Below, piece by piece: positions 1 through 5,530 of a stretch of DNA of 8,072 nt. The position numbers and the translations under genes are program-made. The notes under the pieces are model-generated. The model saw only the letters and a program-made list of their open reading frames with translations. It was not told the DNA's origin and ran no database searches. The DNA is taken from positions 1-8,072 of the forward strand of contig CAIPTQ010000336.1 of assembly GCA_903868035.1 (NCBI GenBank), read 5' to 3'. The number at the start of each line of letters is the position of its first letter. The stretch's first letter is position 1. This stretch comes from an uncultured Phycisphaerales bacterium. GTDB taxonomy: Bacteria > Planctomycetota > Phycisphaerae > WQYP01.

Positions 1-185
1 CGACTTGGCTGCGACTTGGACGCCAATTGTATGAAAAACGCACCGATAAGAATTGGGGCCTCACCGACTGCATCTCCTTTGAAATCATGAAGGACCGCGG
101 CATCAGTGATGCCCTAACCCACGACCATCATTTTGCGCAGGCCGGTTTTCGGGCGCTGCTGCGCCACGATCCGCCGAGTAATTGA
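1..185 (+). CDS. PIN-domain toxin (VapC-like), C-terminal part only
   Basis: This is the C-terminal 60 residues of a PIN-domain protein; its 5' end lies outside the window and the first full codon is at position 3. PIN toxins of the VapC family are Mg2+-dependent ribonucleases. The stretch WGLTDCISF carries the third conserved acidic residue, and ALTHDHHF carries the last one, typical of the PIN C-terminus. It ends in TGA at 183-185. It aligns without gaps to the end of the complete toxin at 985-1404, with 43 of 60 residues identical and 37 of the last 43, so the two are tandem paralogues. The N-terminal half and its antitoxin would lie upstream of the window. Whether this copy is intact cannot be judged. 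I am confident of the family and not of its activity or target. Confidence 0.88.
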   Translation, partial: TWLRLGRQLYEKRTDKNWGLTDCISFEIMKDRGISDALTHDHHFAQAGFRALLRHDPPSN

Positions 186-192
186 TCGACTT

Positions 193-197
193 GGGAG
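193..197 (+). promoter_or_regulatory. Ribosome binding site supporting a TTG start
   Basis: GGGAG sits 6 nt before a TTG at 204 that opens the 136-residue frame. A nearby ATG at 200 is in another frame and stops after about 26 codons. The only in-frame ATG is at 222, too far from this site. The site therefore favours the TTG start. Confidence 0.5.
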
Positions 198-203
198 CAA
201 TGG

Positions 204-614
204 TTGAAAGCACTGCAATTAATGTCATTTTTCAACAGCCGCGGTCGGGCGCTGCACCCATATCGACTCTATGTGGTTGACGACGGGGCGGTGCAAGGAC
301 AGCAAACCCGCGCCTATCCAATCATGCGCGTTGACATTGCTGCGGCGGAGAAGGAAATCCTGCTGATCCTACGGTTTCCGGATGAACCGGAGCGGGGACC
401 GGCACTGGATACCATTGGGGAATTTCTCGACGCGTTTCTGCCGGCGGCCAGCGACAATCCCGATTACGCCGTTGAAGCCTCCGTGCCGATGCAGGTAAAA
501 GAATTTTGCCGTTTTGACATGCCAATTGTGGGGGTGAATAGCAATGATGTGGGACGGGTGGCAATGTTGCGAGCGGAGGGCTTGGACTATCCTGAAAGAT
601 TTTTCGCCGAATGA
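204..614 (+). CDS. Hypothetical protein, 136 aa, between two PIN-toxin genes
   Basis: I do not recognise this protein. The frame opens with TTG at 204, with GGGAG 6 nt upstream; the alternative is ATG at 222, which would remove six residues. The product is soluble, acidic overall, with no signal peptide or membrane segment. It reads as alternating beta-strand and helix: a strand around residues 38-57 (YPIMRVDI...EILLILRF), a helix around 68-80 (TIGEFLDAFL), and a second strand region near 107-113 (MPIVGVN). It begins 18 bp after the stop of the upstream PIN-toxin gene, so the two may be co-transcribed. Its position between two toxin copies suggests a passenger or accessory gene of the toxin-antitoxin locus, but it lacks an obvious DNA-binding or antitoxin motif. 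It is probably a real gene, since the frame ends just before a non-coding spacer; function unknown. Confidence 0.7.
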   Translation: MKALQLMSFFNSRGRALHPYRLYVVDDGAVQGQQTRAYPIMRVDIAAAEKEILLILRFPDEPERGPALDTIGEFLDAFLPAASDNPDYAVEASVPMQVKEFCRFDMPIVGVNSNDVGRVAMLRAEGLDYPERFFAE

Positions 615-678
615 TGGTATGGTCAGATGATGCGACCAGGATTCAGCCTTTTTGTGAATATTGTGGCCACTGTTCTCG

Positions 679-698
679 CCCTACTATTCCCTACTATT
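679..698 (+). repeat. Tandem 10-bp direct repeat upstream of the antitoxin gene
   Basis: Two perfect, directly adjacent copies of CCCTACTATT lie 44 bp before the extended -10 box of the toxin-antitoxin operon. VapBC-type operons are generally autoregulated by the complex binding repeats near the promoter, so an operator role is conceivable. The distance from the promoter and the direct rather than inverted arrangement weaken this. Confidence 0.45.
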
Positions 699-738
699 AA
701 GGACACGCGTGACGAGGTATCGGATGGCTGATGGGATA

Positions 739-747
739 TGGTAGAAT
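739..747 (+). promoter_or_regulatory. Extended -10 promoter for the toxin-antitoxin pair
   Basis: TGGTAGAAT fits an extended -10 element (TGn followed by TAGAAT). It is 25 bp before the antitoxin ATG at 773, leaving room for a short leader with the ribosome binding site. No convincing -35 hexamer is found at 16-18 bp, which an extended -10 can tolerate. Confidence 0.45.
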
Positions 748-772
748 ACCAAGCGAATGTAAGGAGATTCCC

Positions 773-988
773 ATGGTTGTTGTTGACGGTAAGTTTGATG
801 GGAAACAGGTGGTTTTTGAAAAGCCGCCCGAGGGTCTTGCGCCGGGTACAAAAGTGCGCGTCATCGCGGTGGAGGAAGGCCGTTCCACCGGGTTGGCGGC
901 CATTGCGGCGATGGCGATTGAGGGTGGGTTACCGCCGGACTTTGCGGCCCAGCATCATCACTACACCAAGGGCCTGCCAAAAAGATGA
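773..988 (+). CDS. Antitoxin of a VapBC-like module (DUF104/AF2212-like)
   Basis: This small protein (71 aa) is the likely antitoxin of the downstream PIN toxin, binding and blocking its nuclease site. The start is the ATG at 773, with AAGGAG at 761-766 six bases upstream; a longer in-frame ATG at 731 overlaps the promoter and has no ribosome binding site. The N-terminal half (VDGKFDGKQVVFEKPPEGLAPGTKVRVI) has the beta-hairpin pattern of AF2212/DUF104-type antitoxins: a strand, DGK turn, a second strand, then 'P..L..GT.V.V'. The C-terminal half is a short Ala-rich helix and a His-rich tail (QHHHY), presumably the part that wraps the toxin. Its stop codon overlaps the toxin start (ATGA at 985-988), the classic translational coupling of such pairs. 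Family membership is inferred from the pattern and the neighbour; I am fairly sure of the antitoxin role. Confidence 0.82.
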   Translation: MVVVDGKFDGKQVVFEKPPEGLAPGTKVRVIAVEEGRSTGLAAIAAMAIEGGLPPDFAAQHHHYTKGLPKR

Positions 989-1404
989 ATCGCACATTTC
1001 TTGATACCAGTTTTTTCTTGGCGCTTACGCTTGTAGATGATGCTCTGCATGAACGGGCGGTGGCATGGCAGCGCGCCATTGTCGGAAAACTGATTACCAG
1101 CGAATTCGTCCTGCTTGAAGTTGCGGATGACCTCTCACAGCCGCATCTGAGGAAATTTGCCGTTGGTATTTTCTCGTTTATACGGAATGATGCGCAAATC
1201 ACCGTCATCCCCATCAATCGCGAGGATTTTGAAAAGGGCTATGGCCTGTACATCGCTCGTCAAGACAAGGCGTGGGGCCTCACCGACTGCGTCTCCTTTG
1301 CAATCATGAAAGCCTGCGGCATCAGCGACGCCCTGACGCACGACCACCACTTTGAACAGGCCGGTTTCCGGGCGCTGCTGCGGCAGGATCCGCCGAGCAA
1401 TTGA
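985..1404 (+). CDS. vapC: VapC-like PIN-domain ribonuclease toxin
   Basis: A complete PIN-domain toxin of 139 residues, the usual VapC length. VapC proteins are Mg2+-dependent RNases, commonly cutting tRNA or rRNA, and act in the cytoplasm until neutralised by the antitoxin. The acidic residues of the active site are visible: D7 in the opening FLDTSFF, E40/E45 in ITSEFVLLEV, D101 in WGLTDCVSF, and D120 in ALTHDHHF. The gene starts with ATG at 985, overlapping the antitoxin stop by four bases. Its C-terminus is nearly identical to that of the partial toxin at the left edge (37 of the last 43 residues), so the unit arose by duplication or by repeated acquisition of close relatives. No truncation or missing key residue is seen, and it should be active. 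The RNA target cannot be read from the sequence. Confidence 0.93.
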   Translation: MNRTFLDTSFFLALTLVDDALHERAVAWQRAIVGKLITSEFVLLEVADDLSQPHLRKFAVGIFSFIRNDAQITVIPINREDFEKGYGLYIARQDKAWGLTDCVSFAIMKACGISDALTHDHHFEQAGFRALLRQDPPSN

Positions 1405-1451
1405 TGCCCCGCCGGTGCAGGCCTGGAGTCGTTTGACTGCACGAGGTCACC

Positions 1452-1925
1452 ATGCCCAAGCCGCCCATCTTGAACTACCTGTCACCGGCGACCGGCACAT
1501 CGGAAGAACGGCAAAGCGCTGCGCGCACCGCCCGCGGCACCGGCGGAACCTGCGTGATCATCGGTACCATGTTTACCTGCCTGTGGACGGGCCTGTTTCT
1601 GGCCCATTGGGTAAACCCCCACAGCGGACATCACCTGGTGGATGTGCTCTTCATGCTCGCGGTGGACCTTTACGCCCTGTCATACCTGGTCTGCGGCATT
1701 CTGTATGTCCTCGCCAGCGCGCGGATTCGCGTACGCAACCGGCGCTGGGAACGCGTGCTGTTGATCAGCGCCTCGGTTCACTTCCTCTACGTGACGTTGG
1801 CGATGCTCGGCTTGGCCGCCCTGGGCCAATACACCTGGCAGATCATTGTTTTTGTCATTCATCTGCTGATCCTGTGGCGGCTGGGAAGCTTGCTGGTCGA
1901 TGTGTGGGTCGCACGCGGATCGTGA
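1452..1925 (+). CDS. Hypothetical four-helix membrane protein
   Basis: This 157-residue protein has a polar N-terminal tail of about 30 residues, rich in Thr, Ala and Arg, followed by four hydrophobic segments at about residues 33-53, 62-88, 103-123 and 127-150. A short basic loop (RIRVRNRRWER) lies between helices 2 and 3, which by the positive-inside rule would be cytoplasmic. The start is ATG at 1452 with GAGGT four bases upstream. I recognise no family motif or catalytic residue. It begins 47 bp after the toxin stop and could be read from the same transcript, but the gap and unrelated content argue against a functional link. It is convergent with the BFD-like gene, with 41 bp between the two stop codons and no evident terminator. 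Real gene, function unknown. Confidence 0.8.
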   Translation: MPKPPILNYLSPATGTSEERQSAARTARGTGGTCVIIGTMFTCLWTGLFLAHWVNPHSGHHLVDVLFMLAVDLYALSYLVCGILYVLASARIRVRNRRWERVLLISASVHFLYVTLAMLGLAALGQYTWQIIVFVIHLLILWRLGSLLVDVWVARGS

Positions 1926-1966
1926 ACATTCATCGGATCGAAGATGAAAGGGCGTTTGACGCAACC

Positions 1967-2293
1967 TCAAGAACCGCAGGAGTCCCCGTGATCCAACCCC
2001 TGGATGTAATTCTTCCGTCCCGCTTGGTACGCCTCCGCATCCACAGATTCATCGGCCCGCACGTTGGCATCGGTTGCCGCGTCGGGTTGTCGCCACCAGG
2101 GTTGCTGGTTGGCGCAGAGGCGGTGGTGAATGCTTGTGAGCATGGGCACGCACCAGCCGCAGCCGGTGCCGGCGGAGAGGCAGTCGGAGATTTGGGAGGT
2201 GTGTTGGGGTTGTTCCACGGCGCAGAAGGTTTCGATCTTCCGCAGGGGGACGTGAAAGCAGAAGCAGACGGTGTCGTCGGGGTGGAGGGGCAT
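1967..2293 (-). CDS. BFD-like [2Fe-2S]-binding protein
   Basis: This small protein (108 aa) has the cysteine pattern of bacterioferritin-associated ferredoxin (BFD-like) domains: C10-x-C12 (VCFCFHV) and C45-x2-C48 (GTGCGWC), about 33 residues apart. In this family the four cysteines hold a [2Fe-2S] cluster, and the proteins are involved in iron release from ferritin or in electron transfer. The domain fills residues 5-58; the remaining 50 residues form a polar tail with Trp, Asp and Ala that I cannot assign. The start ATG at 2293 has no Shine-Dalgarno sequence but has TATAAT only six bases upstream, so it may be read from a leaderless transcript. No ferritin gene is visible nearby. The domain assignment is secure and the biological partner unknown. 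Confidence 0.88.
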   Translation of the reverse strand: MPLHPDDTVCFCFHVPLRKIETFCAVEQPQHTSQISDCLSAGTGCGWCVPMLTSIHHRLCANQQPWWRQPDAATDANVRADESVDAEAYQAGRKNYIQGLDHGDSCGS

Positions 2294-2299
2294 GTCAAT

Positions 2300-2305
2300 A
2301 TTATA
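2300..2305 (-). promoter_or_regulatory. -10 box very close to the BFD-like start codon
   Basis: A perfect TATAAT on the minus strand ends six bases before the ATG at 2293. Transcription would start at or next to the A of the start codon, giving a leaderless mRNA, which agrees with the missing ribosome binding site. No good -35 hexamer lies at 16-18 bp, so the call is tentative. Confidence 0.4.
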
Positions 2306-2333
2306 GGCAAATGGTTGCTGAGGATTGGTGCGA

Positions 2334-2369
2334 GCGTAGGCCCAGGGATTGTAATCCCTGGGCCTACGC
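2334..2369. repeat. Perfect inverted repeat, 17-bp arms, 2-nt loop
   Basis: The left arm GCGTAGGCCCAGGGATT at 2334-2350 is followed by GT and then its exact reverse complement at 2353-2369. In RNA the loop would open to about 4-6 nt. It lies between the stop of the 345-residue membrane-protein gene (2410) and the start of the BFD-like gene (2293). Neither strand shows a T-run after the stem, so it is not a standard intrinsic terminator. It could be a REP-like dispersed element, a processing or stability hairpin, or a protein-binding palindrome. Confidence 0.85.
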
Positions 2370-2409
2370 GCTCGATCCTATAGGGCGCAGGATTTATTTG
2401 GGTTCTGGA

Positions 2410-3447
2410 TCACTGCGGCAGCACATCAATGCGCGCCGGCGCGACCGTCTGCCGGTCCACAACCGGGGCGGGAACGGCAGCTTCAATAGTTTCCGCCCTC
2501 TCCAAACCGTCCAGCCGCACGCTCGCCCCGCCAATCAGGCGCCCATTTTGGTCGTGGAATTCCAGCCACACGCCGCCTTTGGCCAGGGATTCCACCGCCA
2601 GTCGCCGGCGCACCAAGCTCGGCGGCTGCGCTGCCTTGGTGGCGGGGGCGGAGGCCGTTGCGGTAGTGGTTGGAGCGGTGGTGGCCGCCGGCATTGTGGA
2701 TGCGGGCTTCGTGACCGGTTCGGGAGGGGCGGGGGGGGCGGGGGGATTGGCGTACAGGGCGTCCAACGCCGCCTCCTCGCGCGGGTACATGCCGGTGCGC
2801 GTCAGCTTCAGCAGCAGCATGCCGTTGCGCAGGTCCAGGCCCACGACTTCCATCCTGAAGTACGGCGAAAAATTGCCCAGTTCCACCGCGGTTTGCACCG
2901 GTTCCACGCGTGCCGTCAAACGCCGCCACAGGCCCGGATAATCCACAAACAACGAACTGATCGCCAGGATCACCACCGCCGCCAGCAGCCCCAGGCCGCC
3001 GCGCTTGAGCATCTCCCCCCGGCTGATCGGCTCGGCGGGCTTCACCGTCGCGCATGGCACGGTCTGCTGCCGCGTGGCCGCCCGGCCGTCCGGCCCCACG
3101 GCATAAATCGTCTGCACCTCCAGCTTGGCACGGTACTCCACGCTGCGCAAGGTGGAAAACACCTGCCCGCGCTCCAGCGGGGGAAACAGCCGCAGCAAAT
3201 CCGCCAACCCGTCGGCCACCGTGTTCGCTGGCTCCGTCCCGTCCCGGGCCAAATCCTTCACCGCCACCGGTTCATTGGAGGGCATGGCGCTGAAGTGCGG
3301 GCCCTCAACCTGCAGGCTGATGCGCACCACGCCCCCGGTGAAATTCCGCGCCCATTTTTCCAGCTTGTCCCGGGCATCCGGAAACGGCGGCAACTGCCCT
3401 TCAATCAGGCCCTCCAAGTGCATCGTACCTTCAATTTTCTCGCTCAT
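2410..3447 (-). CDS. Hypothetical one-helix membrane protein with low-complexity linker
   Basis: I do not recognise this 345-residue protein. Residues 1-140 form a soluble N-terminal region with mixed strand/helix character, no cysteine pair and no enzyme motif. A single membrane helix follows at about 151-168 (LGLLAAVVILAISSLFV). A short domain at about 180-230 is followed by a Pro/Ala/Thr-rich linker at 234-276, and then a small beta-rich C-terminal domain at 280-323 (VWLEFHDQNGRLIGGASVRL). Such linkers usually space out domains on the outer face, but the topology is ambiguous because basic residues flank both sides of the helix. The start ATG has a weak GGGGA site upstream. A 220-bp repeat-filled spacer separates it from the upstream GYF_2 gene, so co-transcription is uncertain. 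Probably a real gene; function unknown. Confidence 0.75.
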   Translation of the reverse strand: MSEKIEGTMHLEGLIEGQLPPFPDARDKLEKWARNFTGGVVRISLQVEGPHFSAMPSNEPVAVKDLARDGTEPANTVADGLADLLRLFPPLERGQVFSTLRSVEYRAKLEVQTIYAVGPDGRAATRQQTVPCATVKPAEPISRGEMLKRGGLGLLAAVVILAISSLFVDYPGLWRRLTARVEPVQTAVELGNFSPYFRMEVVGLDLRNGMLLLKLTRTGMYPREEAALDALYANPPAPPAPPEPVTKPASTMPAATTAPTTTATASAPATKAAQPPSLVRRRLAVESLAKGGVWLEFHDQNGRLIGGASVRLDGLERAETIEAAVPAPVVDRQTVAPARIDVLPQ

Positions 3448-3458
3448 CGGTATTCCCC

Positions 3459-3538
3459 AAATCTCATCTCAAATCTAAATCTAATTCTCAAATCTCAAAT
3501 ATCTCAAATATCTCAAATTTCAAATTCAAATTTCAAAT
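3459..3538. repeat. AT-rich CTCAAAT degenerate tandem repeat
   Basis: The plus strand here is a run of variants of CTCAAAT/TTCAAAT, with two copies of ATATCTCAA in the centre, against a GC-rich background. It lies directly upstream of the 345-residue membrane-protein gene, ending about 12 bp before its start codon. No reading frame or stable hairpin explains it. Its strong composition contrast suggests a dispersed repeat or slippage product. Confidence 0.75.
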
Positions 3539-3652
3539 CGTCCATCCGTGTCCATCCATTTCATCCGTGGCCAATTCCCGTCGTGCCGTCGTGTCGTCGT
3601 GATTCCTTTGCGCCATATTCCTTCGTGTTCATTCGTGTTCATTTGTGGCTCC
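3539..3652. repeat. Cluster of short direct repeats (CCGTGTCCATCC, CGTCGTG, TTCGTGTTCA)
   Basis: Three repeat types follow each other on the plus strand: TCCATCCGTGTCCATCC with a second ATCCGTGG copy at 3541-3570, a CGTCGTG run at 3579-3600, and CTTCGTGTTCATTCGTGTTC at 3621-3640 with a further ATTTGTGG variant. Together with the AT-rich run next to it, this fills the gap between two minus-strand genes. From memory, similar gap-filling strings of ATCCGTGTCC type occur many times in some environmental bacterial genomes; I cannot check that here. Confidence 0.65.
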
Positions 3653-3667
3653 TTTACGTCGGTTGCC

Positions 3668-4483
3668 CTACCCGAAATTCTCCGCAAACACCCCGATCTG
3701 CCCGGCGGGCTGCCAGTCCGCCAATTCCTCGCTCCACAACAGCGTGTCGCGCGTGATGATCTGCAAACGGATGAACTCCGCGATTTCCGCCGCCTTCACC
3801 GGGCCCAGCGTCCGCCCGTCGCGCCCGTAGTACCAGCGCGGGGCGTCAAGCTGCGCCGCGCCGGGCTGCGCCAGGTCATACGCGCTGCCGCCCGCCGGCC
3901 CCGCCCGGCCCGCCCGGAACTGCGCCGCAAACACCTGCCCCGCCGGCTGCCAGTCCGCCAGATCCTCCGACCAGACCAGCGTCTCGCGCGTGACCACGGC
4001 CTTGCGGATCAGCGCCGCCATCTCGGAGGCTTTCACCGGCCCGTTGGTCTGCCCGCGCGCCCCGTAGAACCACCGCGCCGCGTCCGACCCGCCCATCCCC
4101 AGTTGCCCGGCGACCGGTATGCCGCCGCCCAGGGCGGGGCCGGCGGTCTTGGTGTCCAAGCCCAAATGCTGGTCATGGGCGTCGAGCCGCGCGGTGGCAT
4201 GCTGGCGGAAGCTTTCGCTCTTGATGCGTTCCTGGCGGAGCTGTTCGCGCAGGCGGCGGTTTTCCTCCGCAATGTAGGCGTCGCGGGCCGCCTGTTCCTT
4301 CACGTTCGGCAGGCAGGCCACGATGATCACCGGCACGAACCCCAGCAAGCCGATCCCGCAGATGAACCCCAGCGCCGCCCATCCGGCGACGTTGCGCCCC
4401 TTGAAATGCGCAACCGTCCCGGTGATGGCCCCAAAGATCACCATGAATGCCAGCATACAGACAAGAATCGATGAACCCTCCAA
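3668..4483 (-). CDS. Membrane protein with two GYF_2 (DUF4339) domains
   Basis: This 271-residue protein has two N-terminal hydrophobic segments (about 5-26 and 31-58) joined by a basic loop (HFKGRN), then a charged predicted coiled coil at about 62-98 (EENRRLREQLRQER). Two GYF_2 domains follow at 138-183 and 217-262. They are 30 of 46 residues identical, each running W-[FY]-Y-G...GPVKA.E...TR.TL.WSE.LADWQPAGQ. GYF-type folds bind proline-rich peptides, and GYF_2 domains are common in bacterial membrane proteins of poorly known role. No ATG begins the frame: TTG at 4483 is the likely start, with GGAAGG 11 bases upstream; the first ATG (4456) would shorten helix 1. The gene starts 27 bp after the CPBP protease stop, so an operon is very likely. 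The cytoplasmic domains may recruit a partner; which one is unknown. Confidence 0.87.
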   Translation of the reverse strand: MEGSSILVCMLAFMVIFGAITGTVAHFKGRNVAGWAALGFICGIGLLGFVPVIIVACLPNVKEQAARDAYIAEENRRLREQLRQERIKSESFRQHATARLDAHDQHLGLDTKTAGPALGGGIPVAGQLGMGGSDAARWFYGARGQTNGPVKASEMAALIRKAVVTRETLVWSEDLADWQPAGQVFAAQFRAGRAGPAGGSAYDLAQPGAAQLDAPRWYYGRDGRTLGPVKAAEIAEFIRLQIITRDTLLWSEELADWQPAGQIGVFAENFG

Positions 4484-4510
4484 TATCGGCCAAGCCTTCC
4501 GCGGAGTCCC

Positions 4511-5374
4511 TCAAAACAGCGGGAATACCGTGATAACGATGAGGTTGTGCAGAAAGTGCATCAGGATTCCCGGATAGAGCGCGCCGGTGCGCCGCCGCAC
4601 CACGGCCAGCGTCGCCCCAAGGCAAAATAGGTAGGGGAATGATACCAGCGAAAAATGCAGTCCCGCAAACATCGCCGAACCCAAAAACAGCGCCTTCGTC
4701 GGCGTGAGCGAGACCTCCAGCCAGTATTGCACCAGCCCCCGAAACGCGATTTCCTCCGTGATCGCCGGGAATACGCAGAAAATCAGCACCCCCACCGACA
4801 GCGGCAACCCGTCGGATACCTCCCGCGCCGCCTCGGGCATCAGTTGCTTCCCCGCCAGATAGATGCCGAAATTCACCAGCAGCAGCGGCACCAGCGCCCC
4901 CAAACCCGCCCACGCCTCCCATTTCAGGAACCCGCTGCTCTTGAGTTGTGCCGCCAGCGGCCGCCAGTGGATGCAGGCGAAAATCACCGTCGTCACAAAA
5001 ATCGCCAGCGTGGCCAGCAGGTACAAAACGGGCGCCGGTCCATGTTGCAGGTGCCAGGGAACCGAGACCACGCCGCACCCGATGATCACCCACGCGTACG
5101 TCCAGAACACCGTCCACGTGTGGGGCGCCATCCGCCGCACCCGGTCGGCGTCGCTCAGGGGCGCGGGCCGCACCGACCCGGTGATCGTCTCCACCTGCTT
5201 GTACGGCGTCGAGCAGCGCAGGCAAAAATAGAAAAAGGGATCCAGTGGGGCCTTGCAGTAGGCGCAGTATTGCACCGGCCCCGCGCGGGCGTAGTCCCGC
5301 TGCACCGGGTGCGGGGGGGAATAATCCAGCAGGGGATCGGATGCCCCGCCGGAAGATGTTGGCTGGTTCGGCAT
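4511..5374 (-). CDS. CPBP-family intramembrane metalloprotease with N-terminal zinc ribbon
   Basis: This 287-residue protein combines a short zinc ribbon (C37-x2-C40 and C51-x2-C54) with a polytopic membrane domain of the CPBP (CAAX protease/bacteriocin-processing, Abi) family. The active-site motifs are all present: E207-E208-x3-R212 (EEIAFRG), F236-x3-H240 (FAGLH) and H273-x3-N277 (HFLHN). Around seven hydrophobic segments lie between residues 88 and 286. Relatives cleave prenylated proteins in eukaryotes (Rce1) or take part in peptide maturation or immunity in bacteria; many bacterial members have no known substrate. The ATG at 5374 has GGGAAGGG just upstream. The downstream GYF_2 membrane gene follows after 27 bp. 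The cytoplasmic zinc ribbon is probably a binding or regulatory module. Family secure, substrate unknown. Confidence 0.93.
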   Translation of the reverse strand: MPNQPTSSGGASDPLLDYSPPHPVQRDYARAGPVQYCAYCKAPLDPFFYFCLRCSTPYKQVETITGSVRPAPLSDADRVRRMAPHTWTVFWTYAWVIIGCGVVSVPWHLQHGPAPVLYLLATLAIFVTTVIFACIHWRPLAAQLKSSGFLKWEAWAGLGALVPLLLVNFGIYLAGKQLMPEAAREVSDGLPLSVGVLIFCVFPAITEEIAFRGLVQYWLEVSLTPTKALFLGSAMFAGLHFSLVSFPYLFCLGATLAVVRRRTGALYPGILMHFLHNLIVITVFPLF

Positions 5375-5430
5375 ATACCCTTCCCGTCCAGTTTACTCGC
5401 CATAAAGGCAAAACGGAACCCGTAGCGTAA

Positions 5431-5485
5431 GCAAGGGCGCGTGAGCGCGGGTGAGCAAGGGCGCGTGAGAGCGTGAGAGCGGGTG
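5431..5485. repeat. Short G-rich direct repeats upstream of the CPBP gene
   Basis: GCAAGGGCGCGTGAG occurs at 5431-5445 and again at 5455-5469 (24-bp period), each followed by GTGAG variants, including two adjacent GTGAGAGC units and a final GGGTGA. The run fills most of the spacer between the CPBP start codon and the Fic remnant. No coding frame or clear dyad symmetry explains it. Confidence 0.7.
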
Positions 5486-5530
5486 AAACCCCGGCCCGTA
5501 TGGGCGTGCGTCATGTTTAAGTTTCAGGAG

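Noticed and set aside
1415..1442. Bulged hairpin after the PIN toxin (GTGC...AGTC-GTTT-GACT-GCAC)
   Set aside because: The stem is short and interrupted by an 8-nt bulge on one side with no T-run, so it is not a credible terminator.
2334..2369. Reading the palindrome as a rho-independent terminator
   Set aside because: No run of T follows the stem on either strand.
1352..2383. Plus-strand open frame of 343 codons
   Set aside because: It overlaps the real membrane-protein gene in a different frame and the BFD-like gene in antisense, and shows no family pattern.
3459..3652. Repeat cluster as a CRISPR array
   Set aside because: Units are short, degenerate and adjacent, with no constant repeat separated by unique spacers, and no cas genes are present.
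2311..3756. Plus-strand open frame of 481 codons
   Set aside because: It overlaps the 345-aa minus-strand gene in antisense and runs through the repeat region, with a compositionally odd Arg/His/Gln-rich product.
4173..5411. Minus-strand frame of 412 codons over the CPBP and GYF_2 genes
   Set aside because: It is an out-of-frame shadow; the alternative frame carries all CPBP motifs, the zinc ribbon and the membrane helices.
4655..5425. Plus-strand open frame of 256 codons
   Set aside because: It is antisense to the CPBP protease and has an Arg/His/Gln-rich composition with no motif.
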